A stretch of 64,000 nt of DNA from Chlamydia ibidis 10-1398/6. Its GTDB lineage: Bacteria; Chlamydiota; Chlamydiia; Chlamydiales; Chlamydiaceae. Shown here one piece after another: positions 18,006 to 25,861 of this stretch; the first letter of the stretch is position 1, and the number at the start of each line of letters is the position of its first letter. The notes under the pieces are model-generated. The model had not been told where the DNA came from. It ran no database searches and was given only the letters and a program-made list of their open reading frames with translations. Location: positions 186,001 through 250,000 of the forward strand of contig NZ_APJW01000002.1 of the NCBI RefSeq assembly GCF_000454725.1. Direction: 5' to 3'. Both the position numbers and the translations under genes were made by a program.

Positions 18006-18800
18006 TCAGTTGCTCTGAATAGTTATGTATGCTTGGTGAATATCACGTATGCTTTGCCCATTTGCTAGAAATGTCGTGTTAAGATAATCCTCTGCAAAAT
18101 CTTTATAACCAACAATACCATCCCAAACCATTTGATAGTAAGATCTTAATGGTAAGATATCCCTAGATAAAGCATCAAATGCTACCCATGCAAAGGCCGT
18201 ATACTGCTTTGTTCCCACTGGATAGGGTGAGATATTGACAGGAACAAGCCAATAAATTTTTTCTCTTTGACGACAGGCAACAAAATCATCCTCATTAATA
18301 AACAAAAGAACAGAATTACATCTACTACCTATAGATGGCCTGATATTGAGAACCGCGCTCTCAGGAAAATCACATTTTTGGAAAAAGATCGCGTAATCTA
18401 AATTAAAGACTCTTTGATAATCATGTACCCAAACATAATCAACGATTATATAGTCGCTTATTGTTTTCTTAGCCGATTCAAGATTCATCAAACTCCCATA
18501 AGCTATCATAGGAATATAAGAAGATTCTGGGTTTAAATGAGACTGAATTTCTTTCCAAATAGCCCTTGATTCCTTTTCAGTCTTAGATACAATAATCGGG
18601 TTTTCGCACTCTTTTGACATAATCTGTGATACAGTATATGCAGGAGGGTAAGGTGCAAGATTATATCGAGAAACAAAAATAGGATAGCAATCTTCAGAAC
18701 TCTGGGAGAGCTCTATACTGTTCGAAAACAAAACAGAGAGAAATGGAGAAACTATAAGCAGAAACAAGACTGTAACTGAACGAAGTAAGAAGCTGGGCAT
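18006..18800 (-). CDS. Exported gamma-glutamylcyclotransferase-like protein
   Basis: 264 residues with a signal peptide or membrane anchor at residues 1-25 (LLRSVTVLFLLIVSPFLSVLF). The core has the gamma-glutamylcyclotransferase-like fold signature AYGSLMN near residue 98, and later a segment VLLFINEDDF..RQREKIYWLVPV that matches the family's strand-helix-RE..Y pattern. Such enzymes release 5-oxoproline from gamma-glutamyl compounds, but the fold is also used for other reactions. Export of a GGCT-fold protein is unusual. It follows accC by 62 bases on the same strand and may be last in the rpe-efp-accBC transcript. Substrate unknown. Confidence 0.65.
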   Translation of the reverse strand: MPSFLLRSVTVLFLLIVSPFLSVLFSNSIELSQSSEDCYPIFVSRYNLAPYPPAYTVSQIMSKECENPIIVSKTEKESRAIWKEIQSHLNPESSYIPMIAYGSLMNLESAKKTISDYIIVDYVWVHDYQRVFNLDYAIFFQKCDFPESAVLNIRPSIGSRCNSVLLFINEDDFVACRQREKIYWLVPVNISPYPVGTKQYTAFAWVAFDALSRDILPLRSYYQMVWDGIVGYKDFAEDYLNTTFLANGQSIRDIHQAYITIQSN

Positions 18801-18862
18801 ATGCTTAACTTAAGCTAATTTACCAACCCCCCACTCCAAATTAAAAGATCAATCAATAGCTC

Positions 18863-20218
18863 TTAAAATAAAGAGTTTCCTTCTGACAACAACTGATCAA
18901 CATAATTTATGTCATAATCAGAATTTACAAATTTAGGATTGTCTAACATGAATTGATGAAAAGGAATCGTTGAATGTACGCCGCCAATATGAAATTCTTT
19001 TAAAGCTCGTTTCATAATAGCGATGGCTTCGTTACGATCTCTTCCTTTAGTAATTACCTTAGCGATCATGGAGTCATAATACGGAGAGATGTTATATCCA
19101 CTATAACAAGCTCCATCTACACGTACAGCAGGGCCTGCCGGAGGTAAATAATAATCCAGTTGCCCTGGAGAAGGAGCAAAATTATTACTAGGATCTTCAG
19201 CATTGATTCGACATTGTATTACGTGTCCCGTGAAAGTAATACTCTTTTGTTTCCATGGCAATTTATTACCCATCGCTACACGGATTTGCTCTTTGACTAG
19301 ATCAATACCCGTGACCTCTTCAGTAATCGTATGCTCGACCTGAATACGAGTATTCATCTCCATAAAGTAAAATTTCTTATCTTTATCAAGGAGAAATTCC
19401 ACAGTCCCTGCAGAATAATAGCCAGCACTTTTTGCTAAATCAACAGCTACCTTACCAACCCGAGAACGAAGTTCTGGAGTTAAAATAGGACTAGGTGTCT
19501 CTTCAATTAGCTTCTGACGACGGCGTTGAACAGTGCAATCACGTTCACCAAGATGAACATAATTTCCATGTTTATCACCTAAAATTTGCACCTCCAAGTG
19601 ACGAGGATTTTCTATAAGCTTCTCGATATAGACACTTGGGTTATTGAATCCAGCCTCTGCTTCAGATCTTGCTGCAGAAAACGCTCGATAGAACTCATCC
19701 TTCTCTCGAACGATACGAATACCACGGCCTCCACCACCAGCAACAGCTTTAATAACAACAGGGAAACCTATTTTTTCAGCAATTTTAAGACCTTCAGCTT
19801 CGTCCTGTACGACACCATCAGATCCAGGAATAACTGGGCATTTGACTCTCCTTGCTAATTGCTTAGCAGCAACTTTATCTCCCATAGTTGCGATAGAATC
19901 AGAACTTGGGCCTATAAAAGTTAGGCCACAACTTTCGCATATCGATGCGAAGTTTGCATTTTCACTTAAAAAACCATAACCAGGATGGACCGCATCAGCA
20001 CCTGTAATCTCACAAGCAGCCAAAATATTTGCTATTTTTAAGTAGGACTTAGCTGCATGCGGCTCACCAATACAAACAGCTTCATCAGCCAATAAAACAT
20101 GTAGTGCTTCTTGATCAGCTAGGGAATAGACCGCAACAGTAGACAAGCCTAGATCATGACACGCACGTATGATACGTACTGCAATTTCCCCTCGATTAGC
20201 AATTAATACTTTCTTCAT
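18863..20218 (-). CDS. accC: Biotin carboxylase subunit of acetyl-CoA carboxylase
   Basis: 451 residues, normal length for AccC. It carries the N-terminal Rossmann segment (KVLIANRGEIAVRI), the ATP-grasp glycine loop GGGGRGIRIV, the HLEVQILGD motif, ERDCTVQRRRQKLIEE, and the catalytic MNTRIQVEHTITEEVTG segment. It carboxylates biotin on AccB using ATP and bicarbonate, the first step of malonyl-CoA synthesis for fatty acids. Its start codon overlaps the accB stop by one base, showing coupled translation. This gene and accB are the conserved border of the plasticity zone in chlamydiae. Confidence 0.98.
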   Translation of the reverse strand: MKKVLIANRGEIAVRIIRACHDLGLSTVAVYSLADQEALHVLLADEAVCIGEPHAAKSYLKIANILAACEITGADAVHPGYGFLSENANFASICESCGLTFIGPSSDSIATMGDKVAAKQLARRVKCPVIPGSDGVVQDEAEGLKIAEKIGFPVVIKAVAGGGGRGIRIVREKDEFYRAFSAARSEAEAGFNNPSVYIEKLIENPRHLEVQILGDKHGNYVHLGERDCTVQRRRQKLIEETPSPILTPELRSRVGKVAVDLAKSAGYYSAGTVEFLLDKDKKFYFMEMNTRIQVEHTITEEVTGIDLVKEQIRVAMGNKLPWKQKSITFTGHVIQCRINAEDPSNNFAPSPGQLDYYLPPAGPAVRVDGACYSGYNISPYYDSMIAKVITKGRDRNEAIAIMKRALKEFHIGGVHSTIPFHQFMLDNPKFVNSDYDINYVDQLLSEGNSLF

Positions 20219-20718
20219 TACTCAGACTTGACAATACGGAATAGTTTAGAACCAAATTGTACAGGATCACCATTAGTAATTAATACTTCGACGACTCGCC
20301 CTGACATTCCAGCTTTCACCTCATTCATCACTTTCATTGCTTCTACGATACATACGATGCTATCTTCAGAAACCATGTCCCCAGGTTTAACAAAAGGAGG
20401 GGAATCTGGAGATGGTGCACTATAAAAAGTGCCTACCAAAGGTGAGCTAATGAAATCACCGGAATGCTGTTTCACTTCAACTTCTGGAACTTCAGAAACA
20501 CAATCCTTCGGTGATACTTTATGTGGATCTGTCGGGATTGGACGCTCCTGAGAAAATCCAGCAAAAAGCCTACTATCATAGAAGAGAGGATCTTGGCTAC
20601 TCCTTTCTCCTGTCTCTCTCTCCAATTCAAGCTCTAAACCTTCTCGTTTTATAGCGAAACGCTTCATGCTATTACGTCCCATAGCAATCATTAGCTTTTC
20701 GATTTGTTTTAAATCCAT
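20218..20718 (-). CDS. accB: Biotin carboxyl carrier protein of acetyl-CoA carboxylase
   Basis: 166 residues. The C-terminal biotinyl domain (about 90-166) contains the biotinylation motif EAMKVMNEV, where the lysine accepts biotin, and ends with the usual strand pattern GDPVQFGSKLFRI. An Asp/Pro/Ser-rich linker and a short N-terminal domain (MDLKQIEKLM) precede it. It carries carboxybiotin from AccC to the carboxyltransferase. It is placed between efp and accC in one minus-strand operon. Confidence 0.98.
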   Translation of the reverse strand: MDLKQIEKLMIAMGRNSMKRFAIKREGLELELERETGERSSQDPLFYDSRLFAGFSQERPIPTDPHKVSPKDCVSEVPEVEVKQHSGDFISSPLVGTFYSAPSPDSPPFVKPGDMVSEDSIVCIVEAMKVMNEVKAGMSGRVVEVLITNGDPVQFGSKLFRIVKSE

Positions 20719-20753
20719 ACCTACTATTCTCTTGGTTCTCTACCCCAGATTAG

Positions 20754-21311
20754 TTAAACACGCTGAATATATTCACACGTACGCGTATCAATTTTTATAA
20801 CATCACCGATTTCCACAAACGGTGGGACCATAACTTCCACTCCTGTTTCCAATAACGCCTTCTTCGAACCCGACGCCAGGCAAAGAGAATCCCCAGGAAA
20901 ATCCGTCTTAGATACCATAAGTTCTAAAAAATGTGGCAATTCCACGGAAAACACCACATCTTCATGAACCATAGCAGAAACCGTAACCCCCGCTTTCAGG
21001 AAAAGAAAATTATCTTTCATAATTTCTTTGGAAATGTACATCTTTTCATAATTTCCTAAATCCAGAAAAAGATAACTTTCACCTTCGGGATATAAGTATT
21101 CTAGGTTTCTAGCTTCAAATTGAGCCTCTTTGATCTCCTGGCCTATTTTGAAATTTCTTTCAACAATAACATCAGAATCCGTGGCCTTAAGAGAGGCCTT
21201 AATAAAAGAATCTCCTTTGTTCCCTGTTACCTTAGATACAGAAACAACCTTATATAGACCGTCCTTTGTAGAAATAAACATCCCCACAGAGAGCTGGCTA
21301 CTCAACACCAT
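20754..21311 (-). CDS. efp: Translation elongation factor P
   Basis: 185 residues with the three-domain EF-P layout. The N-terminal KOW-like domain includes the tip loop VTGNKGDSF, where the lysine corresponds to the position modified or otherwise functional in EF-P; the usual PGKG is altered here. The C-terminal OB-fold ends GDVIKIDTRTCEYIQRV, typical for the family. EF-P relieves ribosome stalling at proline runs. Chlamydiae usually encode two efp genes; this is the one linked to accBC. It overlaps the upstream rpe gene by 14 bases. Confidence 0.95.
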   Translation of the reverse strand: MVLSSQLSVGMFISTKDGLYKVVSVSKVTGNKGDSFIKASLKATDSDVIVERNFKIGQEIKEAQFEARNLEYLYPEGESYLFLDLGNYEKMYISKEIMKDNFLFLKAGVTVSAMVHEDVVFSVELPHFLELMVSKTDFPGDSLCLASGSKKALLETGVEVMVPPFVEIGDVIKIDTRTCEYIQRV

Positions 21312-21987
21312 GATCTTCTCCTTTAAGTAGCGCGACTTTTTCTTGCATGCTAATTATATCGTTCCGAAAGAAATACGAACCCGCAACAACAATATCCGCA
21401 CCGGCTTTTCGACATAAATTAGCCGTGCTATCATCTATCCCCCCATCAACTTCTATCAAACAACTCCCTTCCAACCCCAAAGTAGTTCTTGCTTGCTTTA
21501 CAAAACGGACCTTATCAAGGGTATTTTCCAGAAATGCCTGCCCACAGAAACCCGGGTTAACAGACATTAATAAAACAACATCACAATAAGGTAAGAAAGA
21601 GGGTATAAACTCCATAGAAGTTTCCGGAGAAAAAGCTAGACCAGCCTCAACCCCACACTTTTTGATATACAACAAGAGATCCTTAAGATTTTCTTCAGCT
21701 TCAAAGTGAACTATAATCCTGTCCGCGCCAGACTGTACAAAAGATTCCACAAAACCAAAGGGGTTATACATCATAGCATGAACTTCTAAAAAAAGATCCG
21801 TAGACCGATTAATAGCTGCTATGATTCCCGGACCAAAAGTAAGATTAGGAACAAAATGGCCATCCATCACATCAATATGAACGAAGTCAGCACCCGACTC
21901 CTCTATCCTTTTTGCTTCCAACCCTATACGAGTAAGGTCCGCCCCCATAATAGAAGGAGCGACCTGCAGAAAACGCTGTTTAACCAC
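21298..21987 (-). CDS. rpe: Ribulose-phosphate 3-epimerase
   Basis: 229-residue TIM barrel starting at GTG. Motifs include APSIMGADLTRI, the metal-binding HIDVMDGHFVPNLTFGP, VLLMSVNPGFCGQ and EVDGGI, and the C-terminal phosphate-binding AGSYFF. It interconverts ribulose-5-phosphate and xylulose-5-phosphate in the pentose phosphate pathway. It is the first gene of the rpe-efp-accB-accC cluster, and its promoter should lie in the 594-base gap upstream. Confidence 0.97.
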   Translation of the reverse strand: MVKQRFLQVAPSIMGADLTRIGLEAKRIEESGADFVHIDVMDGHFVPNLTFGPGIIAAINRSTDLFLEVHAMMYNPFGFVESFVQSGADRIIVHFEAEENLKDLLLYIKKCGVEAGLAFSPETSMEFIPSFLPYCDVVLLMSVNPGFCGQAFLENTLDKVRFVKQARTTLGLEGSCLIEVDGGIDDSTANLCRKAGADIVVAGSYFFRNDIISMQEKVALLKGEDHGVE

Positions 21988-22581
21988 CTATGCCAATCCC
22001 AAAATTCTCTTTAACACTAGCATGCCACCTAAACAATACAAACACGAGTGGTAGCAAATAAGCCTTTGAAAGAAACCTGTCCCGCCTAAAACGAGATTAG
22101 AAAGCTCAGGCATCTCTGCACTATGAGTCCCAAGAGCTCAGAAAACCCTCTATCATAAAAACCAACTAAGAGTTTATATCAAGAGGTCTTCCCTATAACT
22201 TAAGAACCGACTTCGTCCTCGCACTGTTCTATCCCAAACATGAGAGGTGAAACCAAAGCATAGCGTCATTTAGGTGATAACTACAAGAAAAACTTGAGAC
22301 TAATTTCTTCATAAACAAGCAATAACTTTCCTAATCTTTTTAATAACGGGCTAACCAAGCTATTCATAAAGGCGATTTTTCTGGTCTCCTCCTATACGTA
22401 TCTACATAGCAACGCGACAATTTCTTAGAAAAGTTAACGTATATGTACCCAGCATAAAATAAATTATTGAAATCTATTAATGAATATAATCTTAACAATC
22501 TTGGGTATCAAACATCTTGATTTATAAGACAATGAGTAGATAATCTTCTCGACTTTTCAAAAAAAAATTCATGGACTAATA
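21988..22581. promoter_or_regulatory. 594-base divergent region between rpe and the IncA-like gene
   Basis: It should contain the minus-strand rpe promoter and the plus-strand IncA-like promoter. A perfect TATAAT at 22485-22490 is a candidate -10 for the latter, leaving a leader of about 85 bases, but the -35 (AATTAT-like) is poor. I see no gene, repeat or structured RNA that I can support. Confidence 0.4.
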
Positions 22582-23541
22582 ATGTCATCGCCTTTGAATA
22601 ACTCAACTATACCATCCTTGTCTTTCCAAAATACGTCATGCCATCATGCGGGAGATAAATCCTGTCCGTATGCAGTGCCTTCCAGTGTTCATAATGCAGA
22701 AATGAAACTCTCGACGTTAGAAAAAGTTTTACGAGTTGCTCAAATCACAGCGCTATTGACACTACTTGGATTAGGGATATTAGCTATAGGGTGCGCTTGC
22801 TCTTGCGTAGCTTTACCAATTGGAGCTGCTGTAACAATGATCAGTATTATGTTATTATCATTCGTTATCGTATTACTTGCTTTGGGTAGCAGTAGTTCAG
22901 CAGCAATTTATAGAAAAATGCAAACTGGGTTACAAGTGCTGCACCGTGAGAATGTCCGTTTAAACACGGAAATAAGTAGTTTGCAAAATACAAATAACGA
23001 ACTTAAATCCCAACTAGACCAATTAAAACTTCTACACAGTACTTTAGAATCATTTGGAAATAAATTAGAAACTCATACTGGAGACTTTGGGGATCTTGTC
23101 CGAAACTTCCAAGAAGAAGTAGAACGTTTTAAAACCATCGGGGATAAAGTAGACGACACCTTACAACCATTTTTACGATTAGCAGAGTCTATGAGAGCTA
23201 CGTTCTCGCAAGAAAGTGTTACTGCACTCACCAATACAGTAGCCGAACTACGTGGCCAGCTATCACTTCTTACAACAGTGCTTAACAATATGCGAGAACA
23301 AGCTGAACAGCAAAGAAAAGAGTTAGATTTTTTATCAATTAAAAAACTAGAGCTAGAAGAGTCAGTAAAAGATCTAAAAGGCACAATAACTTCCTTAAAA
23401 AAAGTAGAAGCCAGCCTAATAGCTCATGCTGCTAACCTCGAGTCTATGTCATTGCATTCTACAAACCCAGAGTCTACCGCATCCCCAAACAACACAACTA
23501 GCTCGACATCACAAGTAAACACCCACTGGTTTATCCCATAA
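22582..23541 (+). CDS. incA: IncA-like inclusion membrane protein
   Basis: 319 residues. A polar N-terminus of about 50 residues (type III secretion leader, inferred) is followed by a bilobed hydrophobic hairpin at about 50-110 (ITALLTLLGLGILAIGC ... MISIMLLSFVIVLLAL), then a long coiled coil from about 115 to 285 and a Ser/Thr/Asn-rich tail. This is the layout of IncA, whose SNARE-like coiled coils act in inclusion fusion. The position next to rpe matches the incA-like gene of C. pneumoniae, from memory. A related but different Inc cannot be excluded. Confidence 0.8.
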   Translation: MSSPLNNSTIPSLSFQNTSCHHAGDKSCPYAVPSSVHNAEMKLSTLEKVLRVAQITALLTLLGLGILAIGCACSCVALPIGAAVTMISIMLLSFVIVLLALGSSSSAAIYRKMQTGLQVLHRENVRLNTEISSLQNTNNELKSQLDQLKLLHSTLESFGNKLETHTGDFGDLVRNFQEEVERFKTIGDKVDDTLQPFLRLAESMRATFSQESVTALTNTVAELRGQLSLLTTVLNNMREQAEQQRKELDFLSIKKLELEESVKDLKGTITSLKKVEASLIAHAANLESMSLHSTNPESTASPNNTTSSTSQVNTHWFIP

Positions 23542-23569
23542 AGTATAAAATACTATGTTAATTTGTTTC

Positions 23570-23598
23570 GGTTTCTTACAGAAGATCTGTAGGAAACC
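23570..23598 (+). terminator. Hairpin after the IncA-like gene
   Basis: 12-bp stem GGTTTCTTACAG / CTGTAGGAAACC with one G-U pair and a five-base loop, 29 bases after the stop codon. The following ATTTAT is a weak T-tract. Confidence 0.6.
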
Positions 23599-23683
23599 AT
23601 TTATCGACTAGATACTTGCTACATATCCCCGTGTACAGTGTTTCTCTTGTGCTTTTTCCTATCACTAAGGTAAATTACTCTGT

Positions 23684-24493
23684 ATGCCAAAAAAATATCC
23701 CATAAAAAATAAGAAATTCCCACCATATGATCAGAAAACTCAAGATACTTCTTGGGAATCTGTTGCTAATGATTACCATAAAACCGTTAAAGAAGACGGG
23801 CATTACTATCATAAAAAAGTGATTCTTCCTAATCTTCTCCCCTTACTTTCTCTAACTCCTGATTCCTCTGTTTTAGACATCGGGTGTGGGCAAGGAATTT
23901 TAGAAAGAGCGATTCCGCAAGCTTGTGACTATCTGGGCATTGATCTGTCTTCAAGTTTATTAAAAATAGCAAAAAAACTTAGTTGTGTTCATAAACATCA
24001 ATTTCTTCTTCATGATCTAACGCTTCCTTTGAAGAAGGAGCTAGGACGACAGTTTTCTCATGCTATAGCAATATTGTCTTTGCAAAACATGCAAAACCCT
24101 GAACTAGCTATTGCAAATACTGCTAGTTTATTAAAAGATGGTGCCAAATTTTTCTTAGTCCTTAATCATCCCTGTTTTCGTATTCCTAGAGTATCATCTT
24201 GGGGATACGATGAATCTAAAAAACTAATATTCCGAAGGCTTGATCGCTATCTCTCTCCTTTGAAAGTTCCCATTGTTGCCCATCCAAGCAAAAGTGATTC
24301 TGCAACAACAGTTTCTTTTCATTTTCCTTTAGCTTATTGGGCCCAGAGTTTGTTTAAACACAATTTTGTAATAAACAATATCCAAGAATGGACTTCACCA
24401 AAAATATCAGCAGGAAAACGGGCAAAAGCAGAAAACTTTAGTAGAAAAGAATTTCCGTTATTTCTTTTGATTGCATGTACTAAATTAACATAA
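23684..24493 (+). CDS. SAM-dependent methyltransferase (class I)
   Basis: 269 residues. The SAM-binding motif I is VLDIGCGQG at about residue 68, followed by YLGIDLSSSLLKIA (motif II acidic residue), the AIAILSLQNM segment (motif IV position), and LLKDGAKFFLVLNHP, as in Methyltransf_11/25-type enzymes. The N-terminal region is basic. The substrate cannot be told from the sequence; small-molecule targets are common for this subfamily. It sits alone between a hairpin and the yihY-type gene. Confidence 0.85.
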   Translation: MPKKYPIKNKKFPPYDQKTQDTSWESVANDYHKTVKEDGHYYHKKVILPNLLPLLSLTPDSSVLDIGCGQGILERAIPQACDYLGIDLSSSLLKIAKKLSCVHKHQFLLHDLTLPLKKELGRQFSHAIAILSLQNMQNPELAIANTASLLKDGAKFFLVLNHPCFRIPRVSSWGYDESKKLIFRRLDRYLSPLKVPIVAHPSKSDSATTVSFHFPLAYWAQSLFKHNFVINNIQEWTSPKISAGKRAKAENFSRKEFPLFLLIACTKLT

Positions 24494-24602
24494 ACAAAAG
24501 TCACAACTCTTAGAATTAAAAGTTAGATTTTATTAAAATAAGAAAAAGTCTAATTTTTTTAATTTGTATATGTTTCGAAAACTCCTTTTATTTACAAAAA
24601 AG

Positions 24603-24610
24603 AAAAAAAA
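24603..24610 (+). repeat. A8 run between two frames at the yihY 5' end
   Basis: An ATG at 24570 opens MFRKLLLFTKKKK; one extra A, or a -1 slip in this run, joins it to the frame SPGRLRNHYILKSLLLSPN that leads without a stop into the yihY-type gene. No strong ribosome binding site precedes 24570. Confidence 0.45.
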
Positions 24611-24673
24611 TCTCCAGGGAGACTTCGCAACCATTATATTCTTAAATCTTTATTATTATCTCCTAACCTACTT

Positions 24674-25861
24674 ATGTGCAATGAAACTTCGAAAGAAGCT
24701 TGCGTTATAAGTTATTATGGATTGTTTAGTTGCATCCCTATATTGATGTTTTTTCTTAGACTATCTCAACACCTGTTTTCCAATTTAGACTTCAAAGAAT
24801 GGTTACTTCTTAAATTCCCAGATTATAAAGAACCTATTCTAGCTATAGTAGATACAGCTTATCACTCAACAGCAAGTAGCATAGGTCTTGTGCTGCTTGG
24901 TAGTTTTTTTGTATTTTGCTGGGCAGGCATCCTTATGCTTCTGTCTCTAGAAGATGGGCTAAATAAAATATTTCGCGTAGGACACACTTCAATATCTATT
25001 CAACGTTTAATCGCTTATCTAGTGATTACATTAATTAGTCCTATGGTATTCATTATTTTCTGTGGTTCATGGATTTATATCACACAAATAATGCCAACCC
25101 AGTACTCACGCATATTTTCACTAAACTATTCGATGACAATTCTATATGTAATCTCTCAAATGCTTCCGTATTTTCTAATCTATCTAACATTATTTTGTTG
25201 TTATGCGTTTTTACCTAGGGTATCTGTACAAAAAAAGTTTGCCCTAATCTCAGCATTAATTATTGGCAGCGTGTGGGTGGTTTTTCAAAGATTATTTTTT
25301 ATTCTTCAGTTTCACCTATTCAACTATAGTTTTACCTATGGAGCACTGGTAGCTCTACCCTCTTTTCTCTTGCTTCTTTATTGTTATGCCATCATTTATC
25401 TCTTCGGTGGAGCCTTTACATTTCTGATGCAAAATCAAGGCTTCCATTTTGAATATGCCGGGAAAAAACCTCTGCCAGATTCGTACTTTAAAGCAACCAT
25501 TTGCATTTATTTACTCTCCGTTATTTTGAAAAATTTTGACAAAGCTCTACCTTCTCCAACAGAACAGAGCTTGGCAAAAGATTCCAAAATTCCAATAGGT
25601 GAAATCTCCCAATCTTTAAATATTTTAGAAAAAGAAGGTTTAATTATTACCCATAATAATAATCTTAAACCTGCCTTCAATATCTCTAACCTTACCATTC
25701 AACAAGTGTTAGATAAATTATTCAATTTATCAGAGTTATTACATGCAGATCACAATGCTACGATTAGAAATATTCAGGAAAGATTAAAACATGTTTTTCA
25801 TGAAGGAACTCAAAGTTCTTATAATATGACACTTTCGGAGCTTTCTAAGAAACTAAAATGA
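24674..25861 (+). CDS. YihY/BrkB-family inner membrane protein
   Basis: 395 residues from the first in-frame ATG. It has about six hydrophobic segments in the YihY (formerly RNase BN) pattern, starting with VISYYGLFSCIPILMFF, and including LGSFFVFCWAGILMLLSLEDGLNKIF, and a C-terminal winged-helix-like part (IPIGEISQSLNILEKEGLI). The frame is open 34 codons upstream with family-like sequence but no ATG/GTG/TTG, and an ATG in another frame at 24570 is separated by the A8 run, so the true N-terminus may be about 35 residues longer. The family's function is not well defined; envelope roles are suspected. It overlaps the next gene by four bases (ATGA). Confidence 0.85.
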   Translation: MCNETSKEACVISYYGLFSCIPILMFFLRLSQHLFSNLDFKEWLLLKFPDYKEPILAIVDTAYHSTASSIGLVLLGSFFVFCWAGILMLLSLEDGLNKIFRVGHTSISIQRLIAYLVITLISPMVFIIFCGSWIYITQIMPTQYSRIFSLNYSMTILYVISQMLPYFLIYLTLFCCYAFLPRVSVQKKFALISALIIGSVWVVFQRLFFILQFHLFNYSFTYGALVALPSFLLLLYCYAIIYLFGGAFTFLMQNQGFHFEYAGKKPLPDSYFKATICIYLLSVILKNFDKALPSPTEQSLAKDSKIPIGEISQSLNILEKEGLIITHNNNLKPAFNISNLTIQQVLDKLFNLSELLHADHNATIRNIQERLKHVFHEGTQSSYNMTLSELSKKLK

